Positions 17,127-25,642 of a DNA stretch of 64,000 nt are shown here, in pieces (within the stretch, counting starts at the first letter, position 1; every line of letters begins with the position of its first letter). The notes beneath the pieces are model-generated. The model did no database searches, was not told the origin of the DNA, and was given only the letters and a program-made list of their open reading frames with translations. Source of the DNA: CAYSUS01 sp964434165 (lineage in GTDB: Bacteria > Planctomycetota > Planctomycetia > Pirellulales > Thermoguttaceae); contig CAYSUS010000025.1 in assembly GCA_964434165.1 (NCBI GenBank), forward strand, positions 1 through 64,000, written 5' to 3'. The translations under genes were made by a program, and so were the position numbers.

Positions 17127-17672
17127 CTACTGCGACCCCGCCTCCGCCGCCAGCAAGGCCTCGCGCAGCCGCCGTCGGGCCCGGCTGACTCTCGAGAGCA
17201 CCGTCCCCAACGGGACCTCCAGAAGATCGGCGGCCTCCTGGTGGGTAAGCTCGCCCACGACCACCAGAAGCAGCGTCTCGCGCAGCTCACTCGGTAGCTG
17301 GTCCAGCGCCTGCTGCATCGGACCGGTCAACTCGTCGCGAAGCGGGTCCTCCGCGGGGGACTCCGCCTCGGGCATGCCGTCGCCCCCGAGCACGGTTGGC
17401 GGCCGGCGGCGACGATAACGATCCGCAACGCGGCGGCGCAGGATGGCGGCCAGCCATGCCCTCTCCCCCTGTCCCGCCTGGAATAGCCGCCGGCTCTTCC
17501 ATGCCGAACGGAAGGTCTCCTGAACCATGTCCTCCGCCTCTTGAACGTCCCCCACCAATCGGTAGGCCACGCGGTACAGGGCCGGTCCATGGTCGGCGAC
17601 CAGTCGGTTGAACTCGGCATGCGAGAGCGCCAAGGTCGGCTCCCCTTCCTGCCACCGCGCGCGGGCAGCCAT
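17127..17672 (-). CDS. ECF-type RNA polymerase sigma factor
   Basis: 181 residues from ATG 17672 (the longer open frame to 17774 overlaps a good -10 box and is not favoured). Region 2 is clear: HGPALYRVAYRLVGDVQEAE then DMVQETFRSAWKSRRLF, and region 4 has the helix-turn-helix LTHQEAADLLEVPLGTVLSR with SRARRRLREAL. Regions 1.1 and 3 are absent, as in ECF factors. 162 nt downstream is the VWA protein gene, then two TPR genes. There is no recognisable zinc anti-sigma factor; the membrane-anchored VWA protein is the only candidate partner by position. Confidence 0.92.
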   Translation of the reverse strand: MAARARWQEGEPTLALSHAEFNRLVADHGPALYRVAYRLVGDVQEAEDMVQETFRSAWKSRRLFQAGQGERAWLAAILRRRVADRYRRRRPPTVLGGDGMPEAESPAEDPLRDELTGPMQQALDQLPSELRETLLLVVVGELTHQEAADLLEVPLGTVLSRVSRARRRLREALLAAEAGSQ

Positions 17673-17773
17673 GCCCCTGAGCGTGCGATGCGCCTGACGA
17701 AAAGCGAATCGAAAATGCCCCCTCGAACTATTCCCCTGCCCGCACCAACGGGGGCCATCGCTGCCACTGCCCA

Positions 17774-17779
17774 ATTATA
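17774..17779 (-). promoter_or_regulatory. Consensus -10 box upstream of the ECF sigma gene
   Basis: TATAAT on the minus strand, about 100 nt upstream of ATG 17672. No good -35 match lies 16-18 nt further up, so it may be an extended or activated promoter, or an ECF-type one. Confidence 0.4.
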
Positions 17780-18488
17780 GTCGCGACCCGCTTCATTCGG
17801 GGCCGGCCCGACGCCCGGGGATCCAGGCCCCGGCAAGGATGCCAGCCCCTCGCAAGTTGGCCTATTTCGCGGTTTGATGACGCGAGAGAGAAGAGAGATA
17901 ATGGGGTGCAGCAAAGGTGCGCGCGGCAGTCGCTCGGCCGTGCGCTTTGGTCGCACCGCCGTTGGCGGCGCGTCGGGCACATCGCCGCGCGCCGCCGCAG
18001 ACCGTGAACGCAGGATCCTGGCCGAGCTTGCTGTGCAAAGGCCCCCCAACCTAGTAAACATCCCCATGCTTCTCTTCCACCCCAAACCACTATCCGGCTC
18101 GCAACTCACCAATGGAGGAGGATTCGGACTGCTGTCCCTCAGTCAGGGGGCGTGCGTCTGGAAAAACTCGTCTCTGTTGACCAACAACCGCACGGCGATC
18201 TCCGCCGCGATTCGTAACTCCAAGATCATGCGAAGCTTGTGGAACGCCGCCGGATCACGGGCGCGTTTCGCCGTGTCGCTGCGTACCCCACTTTGGAGTT
18301 GTATTTTGGCCGTGGAGAGCCTCCCGACGAACTGACTTCGCTCCCCTCCGATGGCGTATATGCGATGAGGTTTGAGGAATAGACCGCCCGTTCCTCCCCG
18401 ACTGTCCTGAAAGGAAGAGGGCGGACCGCAACTCTCGACTCCGGAACTGGCCGTTACGAAGACACTCCAACCGATCGTCACCGGTCCC
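17780..18488. other. Long gene-free stretch with a conserved element
   Basis: 709 bases between the divergent ECF sigma gene and the membrane protein gene at 18489. It contains the WKNSSLL element (18158-18186). Apart from this there are only open frames without recognisable features. A plus-strand frame through the element runs on to about 18335 with little coding character and may be a decayed gene. Confidence 0.45.
18158..18186 (+). repeat. WKNSSLL element, copy A
   Basis: 29-nt element beginning CTGGAAAAACTC and ending in an inverted repeat TGTTG-AC-CAACA. It matches 24 of 29 positions, without gaps, to the minus strand of 56507-56535. The plus-strand frame reads VWKNSSLLTNN. In both copies the middle two codons differ (TCG TCT here, TCC AGT in copy B) yet still give Ser-Ser, which hints at past or present protein-level selection. 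Confidence 0.6.
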
Positions 18489-20171
18489 ATGCTCCAGCGG
18501 CTTGTCTGCCCGTGGATTCGAAGTGCTGATCCCACTCCGGAGGGGTCGCGAGGGACTTCCTCGGATGTCGGCCGGGGGAGGGCCTTTCTGAACCGAACGG
18601 AGAAGCGGCAGCTTGTGGGCATGCTTTTCGCGCTGGTCCTGGTCGGCCTGCTCATGAACGAGGCCCGCAAGCCGGAGAATTACGCCTGGCTGTGGGCCGG
18701 CCAGCCGCCGGGTGAGGCTGGCGCGGGCGATGCCGCGGCGAGCGAGGCGCCGATGGGCGATGCCGGCAACGACCCTTCTTCGGGCGCCGGTCCCGCCGCC
18801 GCGGAGACCGGGAAGGAGGAGCGGCACGAGGAGGGCGAGGCCGACCCGATCACCGGTCCGCAGGACATGCTCCGCCGGTACGGCATTGACGAGAGCCGAC
18901 TGGCGGCCATCGAGGACGGCCATCCGGTGGACACGAGCGAGGAGGAGACCCTGCTGAAGATACTCTTCCGCTCCAAGGAATTCCGGCTGGAGGACCTGGA
19001 GCGCTGGGCCCACGCGCACCTCGACCCACGCGCTCTGGCCGAGAGCACGTCGGCTCGGCGGGGCGAGGTCTATCATGTCCGCGGCCGGTTGAAGTCCTTG
19101 GAGACGCACGAGCCCTGGCCCGAAACCGCCGAGCGCTTTCTCATGCCGCGGTTCTACCGGTGCGAGATCGAGCTGGACCAGGCGGGGCAGGAGGCGGTGG
19201 TGTACGCCGACGCCGTCCCCGAGGCATGGCGCGCGTCGCCGCCGTCGGGCGACCGGGTCGGGGCGCTGGGGTTCTTTCTCAAGCTGGCCAGCGAGGACCC
19301 GGAGCACCCCAAGCCGGTCGTTGCCGCGCACCGGATGGCCTGGTACCCGCCGGGACTGCCGGGCGGGTTGGGGATGGACGTGGGGCTGCTGGACGAGGTC
19401 AAGGACAAGGAGCCGCTGCTTCCCGAGGAGCGGGAGGCCTTCTACCAACTGCTGGCCGCCGTGAAACGGGCCGAGCCAGGGCGCATCCACGGGGCGGCCG
19501 ATCAGGCGCTTCAGGAGCGCGGCGAGGAGAGCGACAGTGTGGTCCCCCTGTTCCTCCGGCCGGAGCAGAACCGCGGGCGCCTGGTGGCCGTCAGCGGCGC
19601 GGCCCGCAAGGCCGTTTACGTGCGCGTCACCGATCCGGACATCCGCGCCCGGTTCGGGATCGACCATTACTACGAGGTCTCGGTGTTTCCGGACAACGCG
19701 GGCGGCAACCCGATCTTCCTCTGCACGCCGAGCCTGCCGGAAGGGATGCCCATGGGCGAAGGCCCCGACTACCGCGAGGCGGTGCGCGTGGCCGGGTTCT
19801 TCATGAAGAAGTGGAAGTATCGCGTGCCCACCCCGTCCGCCGAGGAGCCGGACGATGCAAACGTCTGGTATGCGGGGGCCCCGCTTCTGATCGGTCCCGC
19901 CCCGATCTGGTACCCGTGGGAGAAACGCGAGTCCAGCAACGTGGCCGGGCTGATTGCCGGGGGCTTGTTCGTGCTGGCCGTGGTGGGCATCTGGATCGCC
20001 GTCTGGAGGGCGGGACGCGGCGACCGGCGTTTCCGCGAGACGGTCCGGGTGGGAGCCCATCGGTCCACGACGCTCGGCGCCGCGCGCGGCGCCGCGGAGG
20101 GCCCGCCCGACTTCAGCGCCCTGGAGGAGCCCGGCCCCGAAGGCCCGCCCGACCGCCCGGACGACGCCTGA
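18489..20171 (+). CDS. Two-helix membrane protein with two copies of an unrecognised domain
   Basis: 560 residues if ATG 18489 is used; no ribosome site is evident, so a later start before the first helix (residues 41-57, QLVGMLFALVLVGLL) is possible. After an Ala/Gly/Glu-rich linker come two domain copies: about 125-285 (RGEVYHVRGRLKSLE ... AVVYADAVPEAW ... GFFLKLASEDPEHP) and about 290-475 (NRGRLVAVSGAARKAVYVRV ... FLCTPSLPEGMPMGEG ... VAGFFMKKWKYRVPTP). A second helix (about 485-508, AGLIAGGLFVLAVVGIWIAV) is followed by a short tail with DFSALEEPGPEG. The same architecture with one domain is encoded at 8087-9079. The domain is beta-rich and of unknown function. Confidence 0.72.
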   Translation: MLQRLVCPWIRSADPTPEGSRGTSSDVGRGRAFLNRTEKRQLVGMLFALVLVGLLMNEARKPENYAWLWAGQPPGEAGAGDAAASEAPMGDAGNDPSSGAGPAAAETGKEERHEEGEADPITGPQDMLRRYGIDESRLAAIEDGHPVDTSEEETLLKILFRSKEFRLEDLERWAHAHLDPRALAESTSARRGEVYHVRGRLKSLETHEPWPETAERFLMPRFYRCEIELDQAGQEAVVYADAVPEAWRASPPSGDRVGALGFFLKLASEDPEHPKPVVAAHRMAWYPPGLPGGLGMDVGLLDEVKDKEPLLPEEREAFYQLLAAVKRAEPGRIHGAADQALQERGEESDSVVPLFLRPEQNRGRLVAVSGAARKAVYVRVTDPDIRARFGIDHYYEVSVFPDNAGGNPIFLCTPSLPEGMPMGEGPDYREAVRVAGFFMKKWKYRVPTPSAEEPDDANVWYAGAPLLIGPAPIWYPWEKRESSNVAGLIAGGLFVLAVVGIWIAVWRAGRGDRRFRETVRVGAHRSTTLGAARGAAEGPPDFSALEEPGPEGPPDRPDDA

Positions 20172-20245
20172 GGCGCGGGGCGGATTGTCCATCGCCCCGG
20201 CGGGGGCGCGTCGGGCATGCGGGGTTCTGGTGTTCGGGCCGCTCC

Positions 20246-20274
20246 CTGGCGGCCTGGCTGCACGGCCTTATAAT
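20246..20274 (+). promoter_or_regulatory. Candidate sigma-70 promoter for mdh
   Basis: Perfect -10 TATAAT at 20269-20274, with a weak -35 (CTGGCG, 20246-20251) 17 nt upstream. Predicted transcription start about 110 nt before the mdh ATG. Confidence 0.5.
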
Positions 20275-20392
20275 GTCGCCGGGATCGGCCCGGCGGGTCG
20301 TCGGTCTCGCTGGGACGGCCGGGCGAGCACTGCGGCGGGGCGCGGTTCTGCGCGATCCGCCGGTCGTCAACTTGAGAGAGCGAGGTAAGCCG

Positions 20393-21337
20393 ATGAAGCG
20401 GGCGAAGATCGCGATTGTCGGGGCGGGCAACGTGGGGGCGACGACTGCACTATGGTGCGCCTCGGCCGAGCTGGGCGACGTCGTCCTGGTCGATATCCCT
20501 CAGACCGAGGGCATGCCCCGCGGCAAGGCCCTCGATCTGATGCAGGCCTCGCCGATCGTCGGCTTCGACAGCCGGATCGTGGGCACGACCCGCTACGAGG
20601 AGACGGCCGACAGCGACGTGGTCGTGATCACCGCGGGCGTGCCGCGCAAGCCGGGCATGAGCCGCGACGACCTGCTGGCCACCAACGCGCGGATCGTGGG
20701 CGACGTGGCCGACCAGGTCAAGCGGACCAGCCCCGAAGCCATCGTGATCGTGGTCAGCAATCCGCTCGATGCCATGGTCCAGCGGGCGTGGCAGGTGACC
20801 GGGCTGCCGCCCGAGCGCGTCATGGGACAGGCCGGCGTGCTCGACACCGCGCGTTTCCGGACGTTCCTGGCCATGGAGGTCGGCGTCAGCGTCGAGGACG
20901 TGTCGGCCATGCTGCTGGGCGGCCACGGCGACACGATGGTCCCGCTGCCGAGTTGCGCATCGGTGGGCGGCATTCCGATCTCGCAGTTGATCTCGCCGGC
21001 GCGAATCGAGGAGATCGTGCAGCGGACGCGCGACGGCGGTGCGGAGATCGTGGGGCTCTTGAAGACCGGCAGCGCCTATTACGCCCCCGCCGCGGCGACC
21101 GCGCAAATGGTGGAGGCCGTCGTCCGCGACAAAAAGCGGCTCATCCCCTGCGCCGCCTACTGCGATCGGGAGTACGGCGTGGGCGGCTACTACGTGGGCG
21201 TGCCCGCCATTCTCGGGGCCTCGGGGGTGGAGCGCGTCGTTGAGCTGCGATTGACCGAGTCGGAGCAGGAGGCGCTGAACAAGAGCGTCGCGGCTGTCAA
21301 GAGCCTGGTGGAGGCCATGGAGCGGCTGGCCGGCTGA
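20393..21337 (+). CDS. mdh: Malate dehydrogenase (LDH-like type)
   Basis: 314 residues catalysing NAD-dependent interconversion of malate and oxaloacetate in the TCA cycle. The nucleotide-binding glycine motif VGAGNVGAT lies at residues 8-16. The substrate loop GVPRKPGMSRDDLL has the Arg that sets malate over lactate specificity. ISNPLDAM-like VVSNPLDAMV and the catalytic His178 in GGHGDTMVP are present. Length and motif spacing fit the 310-residue LDH-like MDH group found in many non-enteric bacteria. The ATG at 20393 follows GAGAGCGAGG. Single gene with its own promoter. Confidence 0.96.
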   Translation: MKRAKIAIVGAGNVGATTALWCASAELGDVVLVDIPQTEGMPRGKALDLMQASPIVGFDSRIVGTTRYEETADSDVVVITAGVPRKPGMSRDDLLATNARIVGDVADQVKRTSPEAIVIVVSNPLDAMVQRAWQVTGLPPERVMGQAGVLDTARFRTFLAMEVGVSVEDVSAMLLGGHGDTMVPLPSCASVGGIPISQLISPARIEEIVQRTRDGGAEIVGLLKTGSAYYAPAAATAQMVEAVVRDKKRLIPCAAYCDREYGVGGYYVGVPAILGASGVERVVELRLTESEQEALNKSVAAVKSLVEAMERLAG

Positions 21338-21441
21338 GCGGGTCGCGGCGCAACTGCCAGCAGTGACAGCATTCGGCAGGCGCGGGATCCGCTTCGCCAG
21401 ACCCTGCGTCTTTCGCATTTTGAGATCGCGATTGCGTGCGG

Positions 21442-21471
21442 TTGACAGGCCCAAGTTCGATGCGGTAGAGT
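21442..21471 (+). promoter_or_regulatory. Candidate sigma-70 promoter for the alpha/beta hydrolase gene
   Basis: Perfect -35 TTGACA (21442-21447), 18-nt spacer, -10 TAGAGT (21466-21471). It leaves an untranslated leader of about 155 nt before ATG 21636, in which no known riboswitch was recognised. Confidence 0.55.
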
Positions 21472-21635
21472 CTTCCGAGGTTGCCAAGCGGACTTGTTCT
21501 CTGGGACGGCCGCGGCGGGGAGGTTGTCCGTTGGGCTTCCGCGCGGTCGTACGACGTGGGGGCGTTCGTCGCGAACCGGGAAGTCCGGTTCCCAGCCGTT
21601 TCCTCATCGAAGACCTTCCACTTCGCCATACTCCC

Positions 21636-22394
21636 ATGAACCGCACGCACGACCTCCCGGTGCCGCCTCGCGCGGCAGCCGGCGAGTCTGAGTTCTCTAT
21701 TGATTCGGCCCTCTTCTCGCCTTCCTCGAAGGAAGCGCCGTGCGCCCTGTTCGCGCCGCTCCATTACGAGCCGAACTATCGCTATCCGTTGATTGTCTGG
21801 CTCCACGGCAACGGGGACGACGAGCGGCAGCTCGTGCGGATCATGCCCACGCTCAGCCTTCGTAACTACGTGGCCGTGGCCCCGCGGGGGTTTCCGCTGG
21901 CAGGCGATGCTCCCGACTCGTGCGGCTGGGCGCAGACGGAGCCGCAGATCCGGGAAGCGGAGCAGCGCGTGCTGGACGGGATCGAGCACGCGCGGGGGAA
22001 GATGAGCGTCGCCCCGGATCGCGTGTTTCTCGCGGGGCACGACAGCGGCGGGACCATGGCCGTGCGCGTGGCCATGAGCCATCCGCATCGTTTCGCGGGG
22101 GTGCTCACCCTGGGCGGGCCCCTCCCCACGGGCCACGCACCGCTGGGAAGGCTCGTCGAAGCGCGGCGCCTGCCGATCTTCCTGGCGGTGGGACGCGACA
22201 GCGCCACGTATCCTTCGTCGCTGGTGTGCGACAATCTCCGTCTGCTTCACGCCGCCGGCATGTCCATTACGCTGCGCCAGTATCCGTGCGGCCACGAGCT
22301 GACCCCGCAAATGCTTCGCGACGTGGACCGCTGGGTCATCGAGCAGGTCACGCAGCAGCCGCTCTCCTCCCGCGAGCCGGGAAACGTCCATTGA
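21636..22394 (+). CDS. Cytoplasmic alpha/beta hydrolase, carboxylesterase/phospholipase-like
   Basis: 252 residues without a signal peptide. Oxyanion strand LIVWLHGNGDDERQL, nucleophile elbow AGHDSGGTMA (Ser of GHDSG), a probable acid in VGRDSATYP and the catalytic His in YPCGHELTP give a complete Ser-Asp-His triad in the right order. The pattern resembles predicted esterases of the phospholipase/carboxylesterase group (Abhydrolase_2-like). The ATG at 21636 was chosen because upstream codons overlap the promoter. The stop overlaps the -35 box of the next promoter. Natural substrate is unknown. Confidence 0.82.
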   Translation: MNRTHDLPVPPRAAAGESEFSIDSALFSPSSKEAPCALFAPLHYEPNYRYPLIVWLHGNGDDERQLVRIMPTLSLRNYVAVAPRGFPLAGDAPDSCGWAQTEPQIREAEQRVLDGIEHARGKMSVAPDRVFLAGHDSGGTMAVRVAMSHPHRFAGVLTLGGPLPTGHAPLGRLVEARRLPIFLAVGRDSATYPSSLVCDNLRLLHAAGMSITLRQYPCGHELTPQMLRDVDRWVIEQVTQQPLSSREPGNVH

Positions 22395-22420
22395 CACCCG
22401 GCCGGGCTTTTCGGTACAAG
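22391..22420 (+). promoter_or_regulatory. Candidate sigma-70 promoter at the head of the flagellar region
   Basis: TTGACA (22391-22396), 18-nt spacer, TACAAG (22415-22420). It overlaps the end of the hydrolase gene and would drive the TPR - flgN-like - kinase - regulator genes, and so the expression of the sigma-54 activator that feeds the flagellar promoter at 28235. Confidence 0.55.
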
Positions 22421-22621
22421 CGGCCCACCTTTTCCTCAAGTCTCCTTCGCGACTCGTCCTGCTCCCGCCGACCGGCGGCAGGACCGTCCCGGGGCAAGGT
22501 CTAGTCGCTCGCACCTGGTGCGGAGCGTTTGGCCTCCGCGGCGGACTTGCCGGCGCCTCGCGGCTGGCGATCGTTCTGCGCCAGCGCCGTGCCCGATCGG
22601 CATCAGGACTCGCAGGTGGCC

Positions 22622-25090
22622 ATGTCCCCCGAAGACGCCAGCGCGCTGGACCCCGACTCGTTCGATTCGTCGCCCGACGAACCGTCTCCGTCGCGACGCT
22701 CGCGCTGGCGGCGCGCGCTCGACTGGGCCAAAGCGAATCGGCGCAAGGCGCTCCTGCTGGTCGGCGCCTCGGTCGCCTCCGTGGTCGGGGTCGTCGTGCT
22801 GACGGTGGTTCTCTGGCTTGCCGCCCAGGATGAGCCGGAGCTCGTGACGCTGGAGATGGCGCTGGCAGCGCTCGACCGCGGCTCGCTGGTCCAAGCCCAG
22901 GAGTACGCGGAGAAGCTCCGCGAGCAGGAGACGCTGGCCCCGACCGAGTGGGGCGGACCGGCGTTCGTCCTCGGAGCCGCCGCCGCGTACGAGGCCCGCG
23001 AGACCTGGGCCAAGGACCGCGCCAACCGGTATCTTCTCGCGGCGGGCTACCTGGACGAGGCCCGGACGCGCGGCTTCCCGCCCGGCCGCAGGGCCGTCGG
23101 ACTGCTGCTGCTGGGTGAGGGCCTCTACCACAGCGGCCAGATCGCCGCATGTCGTCCCGTGCTCCTGGAGGCGCTCGCCGCGAATCCGGACAAGCAGTCC
23201 CGTATCGACGAGATGCTGGCCTCGGCGTACCTGGAGGACGCCAATCCCAAGCTGGAGGAAGCCCTGAAGTACAACTCGCGCCTTCTGGAAGACCGGTACC
23301 TGACCGAAGCGCAGCGCGAGACGGGCCTGCTGCGCCAGGCCGAGATCCAGCTTCGCATGGGAAAGGTCGCCGAGTGCCGCAAGACGCTCGAGCGGATCCC
23401 GTCCCACTCGCGCTGCCATGCCGGCGCGGTCGTCCTGGAAGGGCGGATCCTGATGCGCCAGGCGGAGCACCTGGCCGACGGCGGCGGGACCCCGCACGGG
23501 CTGAGCCAGGAAGCCCTTCAGACGTACGACAAGGCGATCAAGCTTCTGCGATCCGCTCAGGGACAAGACACGCTGAGCATTCAGGCGACGCGCAAGGCCC
23601 AGTACCTGATCGGGGTGTGTTTCCTCCAGATGGGCGACTACCGGGCCGCCATGAACCAGTTCGAGCGGACGCGCATCACCTACGCCGGCACGCCGGAGGC
23701 TCAGGCTGCAAGCTTCGAGGAGGCCGAGCTGGCCCGACTGTTGGGACAGGACAACGAGGCCTTGGCCGCGTACCGCCGCGCCCTGCGTAGCGTGCGCGAT
23801 CCGAAGTCGTTCAGCAATCCGTGGATATCGCTCGACGACCTCAGAGCGAAGGTCTTCGAGGCTTACGAGAGCTACCTGGACCGGGAGAGATTCGATCTGG
23901 CCTTGCACCTGCTGGACGACTTCTGCCCCCTCTTCCCAGCCGCCAAGAAGGCCTTGTGGACCGCCGAGACGTGCGAGCGGTGGGGCAAGAGCCTCGCCGC
24001 ACGCGCCGAGCACCTCCCCTACGAACAGCGGCAACCCCTGCTGAAGAAGGCCCGTTCCCAGTTCCGCCGTGCAGGCCGGGCATACCAGGAGTTGGCCGCC
24101 CTGGAGACCACCACGCGTCGCTACACCGAGCACCTTTGGAACAGCGCCGAAGACTACCTCGCCGGACACGACTTCCGGGACGCCGCGGTCGTGCTCAAGG
24201 AGCACCTGAAGAACGAGACGAAACTCCGCCACTCCCTGGCGCTGCTCAAACTGGGCGAGGCCCTGTTGGCCCTGGACCGCGTGGAAGAAGCGCTGACGGC
24301 CCTGAAGGACTGCGTGGACTTCCATCCCAAGGACGCCGCCGCCTATCGCGCCAGGTTGCTGGCGAGCCGGGCCTACGTGGAGAAGGGCGAACTGGAGAAG
24401 GCCGAGAAGCTCCTCGCGGACAACCTCAACGGCGTGCTCAGCCCGGCGAGCCAGGAGTGGCGCCAGTCGCTCTTCGAGGTCGGGCACCTGAAGCATATCC
24501 AGGGCGAGTACGCCGAGGCCGTCAACCGCCTCGGCGAGGCGATCCGCCGATACCCGGACGCGCCGGAGGCCCTGGAAGCCCGCTACCTCATCGCCGATTC
24601 GCATCGGCGCATGGCGGAGCAGTCACAACGGGAGCTTAGGGCGTCGCTCGTCCGGAACGTGCGCCTGAGCAGGTCGAAGCAGATCCAGGCGCTGCTGCTG
24701 AAGGCGCTGGAGGAATACCGCGAGATTCAGGAGATCCTCGCCGAGCGCCAGCAGGTCGCCTCGCTGACACCGGAGGAGAAGGCGATCCTCCGCAACACGT
24801 TCTTCGCGGCGGGCGAGACGCAGTTCGACCTGGGCAAATACGGCGAGGCGGTGCGCACCTACACCACGGCGGCCTATCGGTACCAGAGCGATCCGGCCGC
24901 CCTGCTGGCGTATCTCCAGATCGCCGCGGCCTACGAGCGACTTCAGAAGACCGAGGACGCACGGAACACCTTGAAGCAGGCCAAGGTCGTGCTGGGACGC
25001 ATCCAGGCGGACGACTCCTTCACGCGATCCACGCCGTTCACCCGCAGCCAGTGGGAACAGTTGCTTGACGAAAGGCTTCGCGAGCTCTGA
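22622..25090 (+). CDS. Membrane-anchored TPR-repeat protein at the head of the flagellar cluster
   Basis: 822 residues from ATG 22622 (CAGGTGG upstream). A basic cytoplasmic N-terminus (SPSRRSRWRRALDWAKANRR) precedes one transmembrane helix (about 41-67, ALLLVGASVASVVGVVVLTV). The remaining 750 residues are TPR-like, with clear units such as GVCFLQMGDYRAAMNQFERT, LGEALLALDRVEEALTALKD, RAYVEKGELEKAEKLLADNL and LKHIQGEYAEAVNRLGEAIR. The TPR part should face the periplasm. It is separated from the FlgN-like gene by 4 nt, so the two are co-transcribed. Whether it has a flagellar role is only suggested by position. Confidence 0.83.
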   Translation: MSPEDASALDPDSFDSSPDEPSPSRRSRWRRALDWAKANRRKALLLVGASVASVVGVVVLTVVLWLAAQDEPELVTLEMALAALDRGSLVQAQEYAEKLREQETLAPTEWGGPAFVLGAAAAYEARETWAKDRANRYLLAAGYLDEARTRGFPPGRRAVGLLLLGEGLYHSGQIAACRPVLLEALAANPDKQSRIDEMLASAYLEDANPKLEEALKYNSRLLEDRYLTEAQRETGLLRQAEIQLRMGKVAECRKTLERIPSHSRCHAGAVVLEGRILMRQAEHLADGGGTPHGLSQEALQTYDKAIKLLRSAQGQDTLSIQATRKAQYLIGVCFLQMGDYRAAMNQFERTRITYAGTPEAQAASFEEAELARLLGQDNEALAAYRRALRSVRDPKSFSNPWISLDDLRAKVFEAYESYLDRERFDLALHLLDDFCPLFPAAKKALWTAETCERWGKSLAARAEHLPYEQRQPLLKKARSQFRRAGRAYQELAALETTTRRYTEHLWNSAEDYLAGHDFRDAAVVLKEHLKNETKLRHSLALLKLGEALLALDRVEEALTALKDCVDFHPKDAAAYRARLLASRAYVEKGELEKAEKLLADNLNGVLSPASQEWRQSLFEVGHLKHIQGEYAEAVNRLGEAIRRYPDAPEALEARYLIADSHRRMAEQSQRELRASLVRNVRLSRSKQIQALLLKALEEYREIQEILAERQQVASLTPEEKAILRNTFFAAGETQFDLGKYGEAVRTYTTAAYRYQSDPAALLAYLQIAAAYERLQKTEDARNTLKQAKVVLGRIQADDSFTRSTPFTRSQWEQLLDERLREL

Positions 25091-25094
25091 CACG

Positions 25095-25547
25095 ATGCAA
25101 CACGACACCGATCTTCTCGCTCAACTCATCGCCCAGAAGCGACAGTGCCTCGGCCGACTCCAGGAGATGGGGGGCCGGCAACTGGACCTGGTCCGCGCGG
25201 GGGAGCTTGCGTCGCTGCTCGACCTGCTCGCCGTCAAACAGGGGATGCTCGCGGAGCTCCAGCGGATCGAGCGCGGGCTCGATCGGTTCCGCGGCGAGGA
25301 CCCCGATTCGCGTCAGTGGCGGTCCCCGGACCTTCGTCGCCGTTGTGCCGACCTGCTCGCCGAGTGCGAGGCCCTGCTCGGGGAGATCGTGAAGGGGGAG
25401 AAGGAGAGCGAAAGCCTGCTCACGCTCCGCCGCGACGAAGCGGCCCAACGCCTGCACGGCATGCACTGCGCCCGCGAGGCGCGCGGAGCCTACCACGCCG
25501 CCTCCGAGCCACATGGGTGCCAGCTCGACCTGCGGTCGGAGACGTAG
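25095..25547 (+). CDS. FlgN-like flagellar export chaperone
   Basis: 150 residues from ATG 25095; an in-frame TTG at 25065 is less likely because it overlaps the preceding gene. All-helical with heptad patterns (QLIAQKRQCLGRLQEMGGRQ, LLDLLAVKQGMLAELQRIER), as in FlgN-family chaperones that hold hook-filament junction proteins before export. FlgN proteins are poorly conserved, so the call rests on size, the LAxKQxLLxEL-like stretch and location. The junction proteins FlgK/FlgL themselves are not in the window. Confidence 0.65.
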   Translation: MQHDTDLLAQLIAQKRQCLGRLQEMGGRQLDLVRAGELASLLDLLAVKQGMLAELQRIERGLDRFRGEDPDSRQWRSPDLRRRCADLLAECEALLGEIVKGEKESESLLTLRRDEAAQRLHGMHCAREARGAYHAASEPHGCQLDLRSET

Positions 25548-25642
25548 ACCCGCCGCGCTGATCGGAGTTCCGTTGCCCGAGGACAATCCGCCGAATCGGT
25601 GTTGCGACAAGAACCCCAACCACCCGCGCGAACGCCCGATCG

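Noticed and set aside
18143..18670. Minus-strand frame of 175 residues over the WKNSSLL element
   Set aside because: It is antisense to the start of the membrane protein gene at 18489; the conserved element favours the plus frame, where the Ser codons change silently.
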